A stretch of 14,958 nt of DNA from an uncultured Actinomycetes bacterium (GTDB lineage: Bacteria; Actinomycetota; Actinomycetes; Mycobacteriales; Mycobacteriaceae): the NCBI GenBank assembly GCA_903911165.1, contig CAIWCQ010000499.1, forward strand, positions 1 through 14,958. The letters are read 5' to 3'. This document shows positions 7,688 through 14,958 of this stretch, in pieces. Under the pieces are notes generated by a model. The model was not told the DNA's origin, did no database searches, and saw only the letters and a list, made by a program, of their open reading frames with translations. Position 1 is the first letter of the stretch, and each line of letters opens with the position of its first letter. A program made the translations under genes and the position numbers.

Positions 7688-9049
7688 GTGGGCATGCCGT
7701 CTTCGTTGCCGACCGCGCTGCTGTGGTTTCGCCGCGATCTGCGCCTGGGCGATCTGCCGGCACTGACCGATGCCGCTGCCGATGGCAGCGCGGTGCTGGC
7801 CTGTTTTGTCCTCGATCCGCGGTTGGAGGCCAGCGCCGGGGCCCGACGCCTGCAGTTCCTCGGCGACTCCCTGCGCGCGCTGAACGAGGCCCTGGGCGAC
7901 CGACTGCTGATTACTCGCGGGCGTCCGGAAGTTCAGATCCCACAGATCTGCGCGGCCATCGGCGCCCGCCGGGTGCACATCTCGGCAGACTTCAGCCCGT
8001 TCGGGATTCGCCGCGACGAGGCGGTCGCCGAGGCGCTTTCCGAGGTGCCACTGGTCGCCACCGGGTCGCCTTATCTGGTGTCGCCCGGGCGGGTGACCAA
8101 GGACGACGGAAGCCCCTACAAGGTGTTCACGCCGTTCTTCCGGCGCTGGCGTGAGATCGGCTGGCGGGCCCCCGCGCAATCCGACCCCGCAACGGTCGAG
8201 TGGATCGACCCCGACGGCGTGGCCGCACTCCCTCCCCGCGTACCAGCGCCGAACCCCGCTGTGCCACTGGACTATCCGGCCGGCGAGGCTGCGGCGCGGC
8301 AGCGTTGGACCGAGTTTCTCGCCCAGGGCATGGCGCACTACGCCACCGATCGGGACCGACCTGACAAACCCGGAACCAGCCGGATGTCAGCACACCTGAA
8401 GTACGGCACCATCCACCCGCGCACCATGGCGGCCGACCTCGATTCGCCTGATTCCGGACCCGCTGCCTACCTACGCGAGTTGGCGTTCCGAGACTTCTAC
8501 GCCGCAGTGCTGCACCAGTGGCCGCGCAGTGCGTGGCACAACTGGAACCCGAACTTCGACGCCATCGAGACCGACACCGACGCAGCCGCCGGGGTGGCGT
8601 TCGAGGCGTGGAAGCAGGGCCGCACCGGTTACCCGATCGTCGACGCCGGCATGCGCCAACTCGCCGAGACCGGCTTCATGCACAACCGGGTCCGGATGAT
8701 CGTCGCGTCGTTTCTGGTCAAGGATCTCCACCTGCCGTGGCAGTGGGGGGCACGCTGGTTCCTCGACCAGCTCGTCGACGCCGACGTGGCCAGTAATCAG
8801 CACGGCTGGCAGTGGGCGGCGGGCACCGGAACCGACGCCGCACCGTACTTCCGGGTATTCAACCCGACCACCCAGGGCGAGAAATTCGACCCTGCCGGTG
8901 ACTACGTCCGGCGCTGGGTGCCCGAACTCGCTGAGGCGGCCGAGGTGCACAAGCTGACCGCCGGACGTCCCGCCGGATACCCGGAGCCGGTGGTCGATCA
9001 TGGCGCCGAACGCGCCGAAGCACTGCGGAGATACGGGCTGATCCGCTGA
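7688..9049 (+). CDS. phr: Deoxyribodipyrimidine photolyase (class I CPD photolyase)
   Basis: A cytosolic flavoenzyme that splits UV-induced cyclobutane pyrimidine dimers using blue light. The 453 residues hold an N-terminal Rossmann-type antenna-binding domain (about 8-135, starting at LLWFRRDLRL) and a helical FAD-binding domain (about 200-452). FAD and substrate residues visible by comparison with E. coli PhrB include Y218, the TSRMS loop (230-234), M331 in FMHNR, N370, W374 and W376 in GWQW, and GTDAAPYF. Met331 and Asn370 favour a CPD photolyase over a cryptochrome. W374 and W351 correspond to the inner two tryptophans of the E. coli electron-transfer chain. The third has no obvious counterpart. 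The GTG start at 7688 has AGGG 7 nt upstream; an ATG at 7694 is an alternative. M. tuberculosis has no photolyase here, so this gene is variable within the genus. Confidence 0.95.
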   Translation: MGMPSSLPTALLWFRRDLRLGDLPALTDAAADGSAVLACFVLDPRLEASAGARRLQFLGDSLRALNEALGDRLLITRGRPEVQIPQICAAIGARRVHISADFSPFGIRRDEAVAEALSEVPLVATGSPYLVSPGRVTKDDGSPYKVFTPFFRRWREIGWRAPAQSDPATVEWIDPDGVAALPPRVPAPNPAVPLDYPAGEAAARQRWTEFLAQGMAHYATDRDRPDKPGTSRMSAHLKYGTIHPRTMAADLDSPDSGPAAYLRELAFRDFYAAVLHQWPRSAWHNWNPNFDAIETDTDAAAGVAFEAWKQGRTGYPIVDAGMRQLAETGFMHNRVRMIVASFLVKDLHLPWQWGARWFLDQLVDADVASNQHGWQWAAGTGTDAAPYFRVFNPTTQGEKFDPAGDYVRRWVPELAEAAEVHKLTAGRPAGYPEPVVDHGAERAEALRRYGLIR

Positions 9050-9097
9050 GCAAGGTGTGAAACAATCAGGATCAGGAACTAGTCGACGGGAGCCGAG

Positions 9098-9352
9098 ATG
9101 GCAAACACCGAGGTCGAGCGTTATTCGGAGGTCGATACCGCCGACGTGCCCTCCGCGGCCTGGGGTTGGAGCAAGATCACCTACCGGACCTGGTACGCGC
9201 TGGGGATCTTCATCGTCGTGTTCCTCCTCGGGATGATGCACGGCAATCATGTCGGCCACGTGGAGAACTGGTTCCTGGGTCTCTTCGCCGGCGGGACCGC
9301 CTTCGTGATCATTCGCGACTGGATCATGCGCCGTCGCGGCATGCTGCGCTAG
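9098..9352 (+). CDS. Small two-helix membrane protein, DUF2631 (Rv2876-like)
   Basis: An 84-residue protein resembling M. tuberculosis Rv2876 and the DUF2631 family, whose function is unknown. A polar, acidic N-terminal part (1-22) precedes an aromatic stretch [12 protein letters not shown]. Two transmembrane helices follow at about 32-48 and 57-76, joined by a short histidine-containing loop (H48, H51, H54). The C-terminus is basic (MRRRGMLR), which suggests that both ends are cytoplasmic. GGGAG lies 6 nt before the ATG. It starts 48 bp after the photolyase stop, so the two may share a transcript. Its TAG stop codon is interleaved with the rlmN stop codon on the opposite strand (CTAG at 9349-9352). 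In M. tuberculosis two more genes separate it from rlmN. Confidence 0.88.
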   Translation: MANTEVERYSEVDTADVPSAAWGWSKITYRTWYALGIFIVVFLLGMMHGNHVGHVENWFLGLFAGGTAFVIIRDWIMRRRGMLR

Positions 9353-10455
9353 AAGTCAGCGGCGAGTTGACCGCAGGCGGCCGCGATCTCGCGGCCACGG
9401 GTGTCGCGCACCGTGCACGAGACACCCTGCGCTAACACCCCTCGGACGAACTCCTTCTCGACCGCCTTCGGGCTGGCATCCCACTTGCTCCCCGGCGTCG
9501 GGTTGAGCGGAATCAGGTTGACATGTACTAGTGCACCCAGCGCGCGGTGTAACAGTGCGCCCAGCAGATCCGCCCGCCATCGCTGATCGTTGACGTCGCG
9601 GATCAGTGCGTACTCGATCGATACCCGACGGCCGGTCACATCGGCGTAGTAGCGGGCGGCATCGAGAACTTCGCTGATCTTCCAGCGATTGTTCACCGGC
9701 ACCAGCGTGTCGCGCAGTTCGTCATCGGGGGTGTGCAGCGAGACCGCCAGCGTGACGCCGAGGCGCTCATCGGCCAGCTTGCGGATCGCCGGAGCCACGC
9801 CCACCGTCGATACCGTCACCGAGCGTGCGGAGATTCCGAAACCATCCGGTGGCGCCGCGGTAATGCGCTGCACGGCGGACACCACGCGGACGTAATTGGC
9901 CAACGGCTCGCCCATGCCCATGAACACGACGTTGGACAACCGGTCGCCACCCGGTTCTTTGCGAGGCGTGTCACGCACGGCGACCGCGGCGGCTCGAACC
10001 TGCTCGAGGATCTCAGCGGCGCTCAGATTGCGGGTGAGTCCGCCCTGGCCGGTCGCGCAGAACGGACAGGCCATGCCGCAACCGGCCTGCGAAGAAATGC
10101 ACACCGTGTTGCGTCGTGGATAACGCATGAGTACGGACTCGAACGTCGCGCCATCGTGGCCGCGCCACAACGACTTTCGGGTGTCCCCCGCGTCGCATTC
10201 AACGTCGCGCACCAGCGAAAGCAGCGGCGGGAAAAGCGCGTCGCCGACCGCCGCACGCACCGCAGCCGGCAGATCCGTCATCTCGCGCGGGTCGGCGAGC
10301 AGCCGACCGTAATACTGCGCCGCGAGTTGCTTGGCGCGGAATGCGGGCAGGCCGAGGTCGGTCACTGCCGCGGCGCGTGCTCCGGCGTCGAGATCGCCGA
10401 AATGGCGAGGGGGCAGCCCGCGTCGTGGCGCTTCGAAGACCAGTTCCTGTTCCAT
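9349..10455 (-). CDS. rlmN: 23S rRNA (adenine-2503-C2)-methyltransferase / tRNA A37 methyltransferase
   Basis: A radical-SAM enzyme that methylates C2 of A2503 in 23S rRNA and, in E. coli, of A37 in some tRNAs. From the ATG at 10455 it has 368 residues. The [4Fe-4S] motif is C126-GMA-C130-PF-C133. C119 aligns with E. coli C118, and C361 in the ACGQL motif aligns with the methyl-carrying C355, so both mechanistic cysteines are present. The SAM-binding GMGEPL is at about 180-185. The frame is open upstream to 11178, but that stretch is antisense-frame noise across cdsA. The correct ATG overlaps the cdsA stop by one base (TGATG), implying translational coupling. It is the last gene of the tsf-to-rlmN operon and its stop overlaps that of the convergent DUF2631 gene. 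Confidence 0.96.
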   Translation of the reverse strand: MEQELVFEAPRRGLPPRHFGDLDAGARAAAVTDLGLPAFRAKQLAAQYYGRLLADPREMTDLPAAVRAAVGDALFPPLLSLVRDVECDAGDTRKSLWRGHDGATFESVLMRYPRRNTVCISSQAGCGMACPFCATGQGGLTRNLSAAEILEQVRAAAVAVRDTPRKEPGGDRLSNVVFMGMGEPLANYVRVVSAVQRITAAPPDGFGISARSVTVSTVGVAPAIRKLADERLGVTLAVSLHTPDDELRDTLVPVNNRWKISEVLDAARYYADVTGRRVSIEYALIRDVNDQRWRADLLGALLHRALGALVHVNLIPLNPTPGSKWDASPKAVEKEFVRGVLAQGVSCTVRDTRGREIAAACGQLAADF

Positions 10456-11330
10456 CAGGCCAGCAACGTCAAGACGATCCAGGTGACCGCCGCCGACGGC
10501 AGCACGCCGTCGATCCGGTCCATCAGTCCGCCGTGGCCCGGCAGCAGAGTGCCCATATCCTTGATCCCGAGGTCGCGCTTGACCTGAGACTCGACCAGAT
10601 CGCCGAGGGTGGCGGTCAGCACCAGCAGGACGCCCATCGCCACGCCCACCCAGGCGGGCTTGTGCATCAGAAAGACCACCGCGATCACCGCTCCGGTGGT
10701 GCCGCAGATCAGCGAACCCGCGAAACCCTCCCAGGACTTCTTCGGACTGATCGCCGGAACCATGCGGTGCTTGCCGAACAGCACACCGGCGGTGTAGCCG
10801 CCGATATCGGAGAAGGTCACGCCCAGCATGAGTGCGAAGACCCGCGCGTAGCCGTCGGACGGGTAGATCAGCAGCACGGCGAATGCTCCGCACAGCGGGA
10901 TCCACGCCGCGATGAAGATGGTCACGGAGACATCGCGCAGATAGTTGATCGGCTGGCCCTGTAGTCCGTGGCTCAACAGCCGCCAGATCAGACAGACCAG
11001 CACTGTCGCGCCGAATCCACCCAGCGCTCCGGCCGGACCGAAGGGCCAGGTCAGCCAGATCATCGCCTGCCCACCCACGAGGAGCGGCAGCACCGGGATC
11101 GAGTAACCGGCCGTGCGAAGCCGTCGGACCACCTCGTGGGTGGCCACTGGCACCCCCACCGCCACCAACGCGACCCACAACCGCGGCGCGAACAGCAGGA
11201 TCGCAATGATGGTGCCGCCCAACAGCAGGCTGACGGCGATTGCGGCGGGAAGGTCGCGGCCGGCCCGCGACGTCTTCGCCGGCTGTTCGGGTGCCTCAGG
11301 GGTCGAGCCCCCGGAGTCGGTGTCTGTCAC
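10455..11330 (-). CDS. cdsA: Phosphatidate cytidylyltransferase (CDP-diacylglycerol synthase)
   Basis: An integral membrane enzyme that makes CDP-diacylglycerol from phosphatidic acid and CTP, the branch point for phosphatidylinositol, cardiolipin and phosphatidylethanolamine synthesis. The 291 residues start with a polar Thr/Pro-rich leader (1-25), followed by about seven to eight hydrophobic segments. The family signature runs from S248 to D274, with K-R at 251-252, K-D at 257-258, HGG (266-268) and D-R-I-D at 271-274. KKSWEGF (197-203), another conserved loop, is present. The start is a GTG with only a weak upstream GAGCG. It lies 21 bp after frr and its TGA overlaps the rlmN ATG. The order pyrH-frr-cdsA is widely conserved in bacteria. 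Confidence 0.96.
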   Translation of the reverse strand: MTDTDSGGSTPEAPEQPAKTSRAGRDLPAAIAVSLLLGGTIIAILLFAPRLWVALVAVGVPVATHEVVRRLRTAGYSIPVLPLLVGGQAMIWLTWPFGPAGALGGFGATVLVCLIWRLLSHGLQGQPINYLRDVSVTIFIAAWIPLCGAFAVLLIYPSDGYARVFALMLGVTFSDIGGYTAGVLFGKHRMVPAISPKKSWEGFAGSLICGTTGAVIAVVFLMHKPAWVGVAMGVLLVLTATLGDLVESQVKRDLGIKDMGTLLPGHGGLMDRIDGVLPSAAVTWIVLTLLA

Positions 11331-11351
11331 AATCGCTCGCTGCCGGGGTCC

Positions 11352-11909
11352 TCAGACCTCGAGCAGTTCGCCTTCCTTGTGCTTGACGTGATCGTCGATC
11401 TGGGCGATGTACTGAGCGGTGGACTTGTCGAGGTCCTTCTCCGCGCGGCCCACCTCATCCTCGCCGGCCTCGCCGTCCTTGCGGATGCGGTGCAGTTCTT
11501 CCATTGCGCGACGACGGATATTGCGCACCGACACCTTGGCGTCCTCGCCCTTGGCTTTGGCCTGCTTGACCAGTTCGCGACGCCGTTCCTCGGTCAGTTG
11601 CGGGATGGACACCCGGATGATGTTGCCGTCGTTGGTCGGATTGACACCCAGGTCGGAGTTACGGATCGCGTCTTCGATCGGCTTCAGTTGGGATGCCTCA
11701 TAGGGCTTGATCACGATCATCCGGGCTTCAGGCACGTTGATGCTCGTCATCTGCGTGATCGGCGTCGGAGTGCCGTAGTAATCGATCACGATGCGGGAGA
11801 ACATACCGGGGTTGGCGCGCCCGGTTCGGATGGAGGACAGATCGTCGCGGGCGACCCCGACGGCCTTCTCCATCTTTTCCTCGGCATCGAAGAGAGCCTC
11901 GTCAATCAT
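11352..11909 (-). CDS. frr: Ribosome recycling factor
   Basis: Frr (RRF) splits the post-termination ribosome together with EF-G in the cytosol. The 185 residues match the standard family length. Three long helices make the first domain, with the conserved R-T-G-R-A-N-P turn near residues 28-34 and the helical stretch ending in the C-terminal KEGELLEV. The second domain begins at about residue 30 with the [12 protein letters not shown] strand. Strong AGGAGG lies about 8 nt before the ATG. The gene is 46 bp after pyrH and 21 bp before cdsA in the same direction, the usual arrangement. Confidence 0.97.
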   Translation of the reverse strand: MIDEALFDAEEKMEKAVGVARDDLSSIRTGRANPGMFSRIVIDYYGTPTPITQMTSINVPEARMIVIKPYEASQLKPIEDAIRNSDLGVNPTNDGNIIRVSIPQLTEERRRELVKQAKAKGEDAKVSVRNIRRRAMEELHRIRKDGEAGEDEVGRAEKDLDKSTAQYIAQIDDHVKHKEGELLEV

Positions 11910-11955
11910 CCGCGCACCTCCTGCTCATCGCGTCGCTCGACATACTGCGTTCTCG

Positions 11956-12693
11956 TCACGGGGTGACGAGAGTTCCGATCTTCTCACCCGCGACCGCACG
12001 GGCGATATTTCCGTTGGTCAGTAGGTTGAAAACCAGGATCGGCATCCCGTTATCCATGCACAGGCTGAACGCGGTCGCATCTGCCACCCGTAGGCCGCGA
12101 TCGATCACCTCACGATGGCTGATCTCGGTCAGCAATTCCGCAGCCGGATTGTCCCGGGGATCGTCGGTGAATACCCCATCGACGGCCTTGGCCATCAGCA
12201 CCACCTCGGCACCGATCTCCAGGGCGCGTTGCGCCGCGGTGGTGTCGGTGGAGAAGTACGGCAACCCCATGCCGGCGCCGAAAATCACCACCCGGCCCTT
12301 CTCTAGATGCCGGCGGGCACGCAGCGGAAGGTAGGGCTCAGCGACCTGTCCCATGGTGATAGCCGTCTGCACCCGGGTGACGATTCCCTCTTTCTCCAGG
12401 AAGTCTTGGAGCGCAAGGCTGTTCATCACGGTGCCGAGCATGCCCATGTAGTCCGAGCGGGTGCGTTCCATGCCGCGCTGCTGAAGCTGCGCGCCCCGGA
12501 AGAAGTTGCCGCCGCCGATCACCACGGCCACCTGCACACCGCTGCGGACGACTTCGGCGATCTGGCGGGCGACCTGTGCCACCACATCGGGGTCCAGGCC
12601 CACCGAGCCGCCGCCGAACATCTCGCCGCCAAGTTTGAGTAGGACCCGCGAATAGCCCGCGCCGGATCCGTTGGTGCCCGCCGACTCGCCCAT
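11956..12693 (-). CDS. pyrH: Uridylate kinase (UMP kinase)
   Basis: PyrH phosphorylates UMP to UDP with ATP and acts as a cytosolic hexamer in pyrimidine synthesis. It belongs to the amino-acid kinase fold, unrelated to eukaryotic UMP/CMP kinases. From the ATG at 12693 it has 245 residues. Visible motifs are KLGGEMF (about 20-26), [10 protein letters not shown] (about 62-71), the central [14 protein letters not shown] helix that contacts UMP and [13 protein letters not shown], and DGVFTDDP near the nucleotide site. GAGGAG lies 4 nt before this ATG. A GTG 15 bp upstream (12708) is in frame and has AGGA before it, so a protein five residues longer is possible. The N-terminal leader is Gly/Ser-rich and not conserved with M. 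tuberculosis PyrH, while the kinase body is nearly identical. Confidence 0.95.
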   Translation of the reverse strand: MGESAGTNGSGAGYSRVLLKLGGEMFGGGSVGLDPDVVAQVARQIAEVVRSGVQVAVVIGGGNFFRGAQLQQRGMERTRSDYMGMLGTVMNSLALQDFLEKEGIVTRVQTAITMGQVAEPYLPLRARRHLEKGRVVIFGAGMGLPYFSTDTTAAQRALEIGAEVVLMAKAVDGVFTDDPRDNPAAELLTEISHREVIDRGLRVADATAFSLCMDNGMPILVFNLLTNGNIARAVAGEKIGTLVTP

Positions 12694-12720
12694 CGAACTC
12701 CTCACCACGCCTGTCCTGCT

Positions 12721-14142
12721 TTAAACGGTCGCCTCGGCCTGAATCCGCGGCCACGGCTTGGCCGCCTCGAGTTCGAAAGCCAGTTCCAGCAACCGGCGCT
12801 CGTGTCCGAGCGGAGCACTAAACATCATGCCGATCGGCATGCCGGCGTCGGACTGCCCCATCGGCAACGAGATCGCCGGTTCCCCGGTGGCGTTCTGCAG
12901 CGGTGTGAACGCTACCCAGTCCACCAGCCGATCCATCACCTGCTGGTAGTCGGCCGTGGGGTCGAGATGGCCGATGCGCGGCGTCTCCTCGGCCAGGGTC
13001 GGCATCAGTAGGACGTCGTAGTCGCGGTAGAGCCGTTCGGTAACTTTGCGCAACCGGCGCAACCGGGTGATGGCCAGCGGCAGCCGATGCAGGTTGCGGG
13101 TCGCGTGACGGTCAAGCCCGAGGGTCAGGTTGTCGAGGCGCTCGCGGTCGAAGCTCGGCCCGAAGGTGCGCTTCCCGGTCCGCACCAGTGCCATCGCCAT
13201 GGAGGCCCAGTAGAGCAGGAAGTCCTCGGCGAAGGTCTCCGGGATCGGGCTGGAATCCAGGTGGGTAACCCGGTGGCCGAGTCCCTCGAGTAGTGCGGCG
13301 GTCTGCAGGGCCTGATCGCGAATCGCCGGACTGCTGTCCCGATTCAGCGATCGGATCACCACCGCAACCCGCAGTCGATCGCGACCGGGTCCGGTCACCG
13401 CGCCGATCGGCAGCAATGATCGATTGCGCCAGATCCGCTCGCCCTCACGATAGAACGCGGCGGTGTCGCGCACTGAGCGGGTCAGCACCCCATCGTGGAC
13501 GATCCGCACCGGCATCTGGCGGGTCAACTTGTCCAGTGGCAGCCTGCCGCGCGAGGGTTTGAGGCCTACCAGGCCATTGCAGGCGGCAGGGATCCGGATC
13601 GAGCCGCCACCGTCGTTGGCGTGCGCGATGGGCACCACCCCGGCGGCGACGAAGGCGCCCGAGCCCGACGATGACGCTCCCGCGGAGTAGTCGGTGTCCC
13701 ACGGGTTGCGCACCGCACCGATGCGCGGGTGTTCGGCGGACGCGCTGAACCCGAACTCCGAGAGTTGTGTCTTACCGAGCGGGATCAAGCCGGTCGCCAG
13801 GTAGAACTTGGCGAAATCGCCGTGGTAGTCCTGCAGTCGCGGATCCCATGCGTCGGTGCCCTGCATGGTCGGCATGCCCGCGACGTCGACGTTGTCCTTG
13901 ATGAACGTCGGCACGCCGTCGAAGTACCCGCCGACGCGAGCACCCGAGGCAGCCCGCGCGCGGGCCTGATCGAAGGCTTCGTGTGCCAGGCCGTTGAGCA
14001 TCGGATTCACCGCAGCGGCACGGCTTATCGCGGCCTCCACCAACTCCGCCGACGAGACCCGGCCGGTGCGCAGGGCATCGACCATGGCGACCGCATCGAG
14101 ATCGCCGAGCGCATCGTCGCCGAAGGCGCTTACCCTCCGCAT
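12721..14142 (-). CDS. amiC: Amidase signature family hydrolase (AmiC/Rv2888c-like)
   Basis: A predicted cytosolic amide hydrolase of the amidase signature family. The true substrate is unknown. The 473 residues equal the length of M. tuberculosis AmiC. The Ser-cisSer-Lys triad is present: K82 in TFIKDNVD, the cis-serine at S157/S158 in GASSSGSG, and the nucleophile S181 in DGGGSIRIP. The family glycine-serine-rich signature spans about 150-200. There is no signal peptide. The ATG at 14142 has no clear Shine-Dalgarno, but it lies 16 bp after tsf. Translation may be coupled to the upstream gene. Its stop is 27 bp before the chosen pyrH start. An amidase is not usual between tsf and pyrH outside mycobacteria. 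GatA is unlikely, because no GatC/GatB neighbours are present and the match to AmiC is much closer. Confidence 0.93.
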   Translation of the reverse strand: MRRVSAFGDDALGDLDAVAMVDALRTGRVSSAELVEAAISRAAAVNPMLNGLAHEAFDQARARAASGARVGGYFDGVPTFIKDNVDVAGMPTMQGTDAWDPRLQDYHGDFAKFYLATGLIPLGKTQLSEFGFSASAEHPRIGAVRNPWDTDYSAGASSSGSGAFVAAGVVPIAHANDGGGSIRIPAACNGLVGLKPSRGRLPLDKLTRQMPVRIVHDGVLTRSVRDTAAFYREGERIWRNRSLLPIGAVTGPGRDRLRVAVVIRSLNRDSSPAIRDQALQTAALLEGLGHRVTHLDSSPIPETFAEDFLLYWASMAMALVRTGKRTFGPSFDRERLDNLTLGLDRHATRNLHRLPLAITRLRRLRKVTERLYRDYDVLLMPTLAEETPRIGHLDPTADYQQVMDRLVDWVAFTPLQNATGEPAISLPMGQSDAGMPIGMMFSAPLGHERRLLELAFELEAAKPWPRIQAEATV

Positions 14143-14158
14143 GGTCGTTGCATCCCGC

Positions 14159-14958
14159 TCAGGCCTGGCCCACCTCGAAGCGGACGAACCGGGTCACGGT
14201 CACGCCGGCTTCATCGAGAAGGGTCTTGACGCTCTTCTTGTTGTCGGACACCGAGGGCTGATCGAGTAGCACCACGTCCTTGTAAAAACCGGTGACGCGA
14301 CCGTCAACGATCTTCGACAGCGCAGCTTCGGGCTTGCCCTCAGCCTTGGCCGTCTCCTGCGCGACGCGTTTCTCGGCCGCCACAAGATCTGCGGGAACGT
14401 CGTCACGGGTCAGGTACTTGGCCTTCAGCGCCGCGATCTGCAGGGCCACCGTGTGCGCGGCGTCCCTGCCCTTTTCAGCATCACCGGATTCGAACTCGAC
14501 CAGCACGCCCACCGCGGGGGGCAGATCGGCGGCACGCTTGTGCAGGTAGGTTTCGACGTTGCCACCGAAGTACTGGACCCGGCGCAGCACAAGTTTCTCG
14601 CCGATCTTGGCCGAGAGTTCGGCGATGGTCTCCTCAACGGTTTTATCGCCGATCTTCGCCGCGTTGAGGGCGTCGACATCGGCGGCTTCGGCGGCCAGCG
14701 CGGCGTCGACGACCTGCTCGGCGAGCTTCTGGAACTCGGCGTTCTTGGCCACGAAGTCGGTCTCGGAGTTGAGCTCGATCAGCGCTCCACCCTTGGCGGC
14801 CACCAACCCCTCGGCGGTGGCGCGCTCGGCGCGTTTGCCGACGTCCTTGGCCCCCTTGATCCGTAGAGCCTCGACTGCCTTGTCGAAATCACCTCCGTTG
14901 GAGGCGAGTGCATTCTTGCAATCGAGCATTCCCGAACCGGTGAGTTCGCGAAGTCGCT
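14159..14958 (-). CDS. tsf: Elongation factor Ts, 5' end outside window
   Basis: EF-Ts is the nucleotide exchange factor that recharges EF-Tu with GTP. 265 residues are visible and only about nine N-terminal residues are missing, judged against the 271-residue M. tuberculosis protein. The upstream codons visible after the edge read [10 protein letters not shown], the usual N-terminal helix of the family, so the internal ATG at 14929 is not the start. The signature TDFVAKN (contact with EF-Tu) is in the first third, and the C-terminal [12 protein letters not shown] is typical of mycobacterial EF-Ts. rpsB should lie just beyond the right edge. It heads the visible part of the tsf-amiC-pyrH-frr-cdsA-rlmN operon. 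Confidence 0.97.
   Translation of the reverse strand, partial: RLRELTGSGMLDCKNALASNGGDFDKAVEALRIKGAKDVGKRAERATAEGLVAAKGGALIELNSETDFVAKNAEFQKLAEQVVDAALAAEAADVDALNAAKIGDKTVEETIAELSAKIGEKLVLRRVQYFGGNVETYLHKRAADLPPAVGVLVEFESGDAEKGRDAAHTVALQIAALKAKYLTRDDVPADLVAAEKRVAQETAKAEGKPEAALSKIVDGRVTGFYKDVVLLDQPSVSDNKKSVKTLLDEAGVTVTRFVRFEVGQA

Noticed and set aside
6140..7695. Minus-strand open frames of about 240 codons opposite each fasciclin gene
   Set aside because: Low-complexity Gly/Arg/Val-rich translations antisense to clear FAS1 genes. The similarity between the two only reflects the paralogy of the sense strands.
10456..11178. Upstream extension of the rlmN reading frame, giving an apparent 609-residue protein
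   Set aside because: The first 241 codons are an alternative frame across cdsA with Arg/Gly-rich, family-less sequence. RlmN homology begins at the ATG at 10455.
10968..11966. Plus-strand open frame of 332 codons opposite cdsA, frr and pyrH
   Set aside because: It is His/Arg/Gly-rich, matches no family I know, and lies wholly antisense to three well-supported genes. Such frames are usual in GC-rich coding DNA.
12721..14142. GatA subunit of Asp/Glu-tRNA amidotransferase as identity of the amidase
   Set aside because: The catalytic triad is shared by the whole amidase signature family. There are no gatC/gatB neighbours, and the sequence and length fit AmiC of M. tuberculosis.

Overview
The window is high-GC actinobacterial DNA, and almost every protein in it closely matches what I recall of Mycobacterium tuberculosis proteins. 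The gene order also follows the M. tuberculosis Rv2864c-Rv2889c segment, but in a more compact form. The host is best read as a Mycobacterium (sensu lato) outside the M. tuberculosis complex. The species cannot be named from the sequence alone. All homology statements rest on remembered family sequences, not on a search.

Layout. (1) 1-1316, minus strand: the 5' part of a penicillin-binding lipoprotein gene that runs off the left edge. (2) 1464-5954, minus strand: a tightly packed operon read right to left as dxr, rip1, ispG and a GNAT acetyltransferase. It couples two MEP-pathway isoprenoid enzymes with a site-2 intramembrane protease. (3) 5955-9352, plus strand: an island with two tandem FAS1 (fasciclin) antigens, a lipoprotein of MPT83 type and a secreted protein of MPT70 type. 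They are followed by a class I DNA photolyase and a small two-helix membrane protein (DUF2631). (4) 9349-14958, minus strand: the conserved translation and envelope operon read right to left as tsf (cut by the right edge), amiC-type amidase, pyrH, frr, cdsA and rlmN.

How the genes fit together. In M. tuberculosis, Rip1 helps to destroy the anti-sigma factor RskA. This frees SigK, and SigK drives mpt83 and mpt70. Here rip1 lies next to the two fasciclin genes, and both carry the same promoter-like pair of elements with an identical 15-nt spacer. That is the strongest regulatory signal in the window. Strong hairpins follow each fasciclin gene, so each is probably its own transcription unit. Dxr and IspG supply isoprenoid precursors. 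Tsf, Frr, RlmN and PyrH serve translation and nucleotide supply, CdsA serves phospholipid synthesis, and the PBP serves peptidoglycan.

Compared with the remembered M. tuberculosis map, the window lacks dipZ between the two antigens, the Rv2877c/mpt53 pair, the relBE-like and vapBC toxin-antitoxin pairs, and the regulator/transposon genes between pyrH and amiC. It has a photolyase that M. tuberculosis lacks at this place. I see no CRISPR array, tRNA, rRNA, prophage or insertion sequence, and no convincing undescribed multi-gene system. The interest lies in regulation and in locus evolution.
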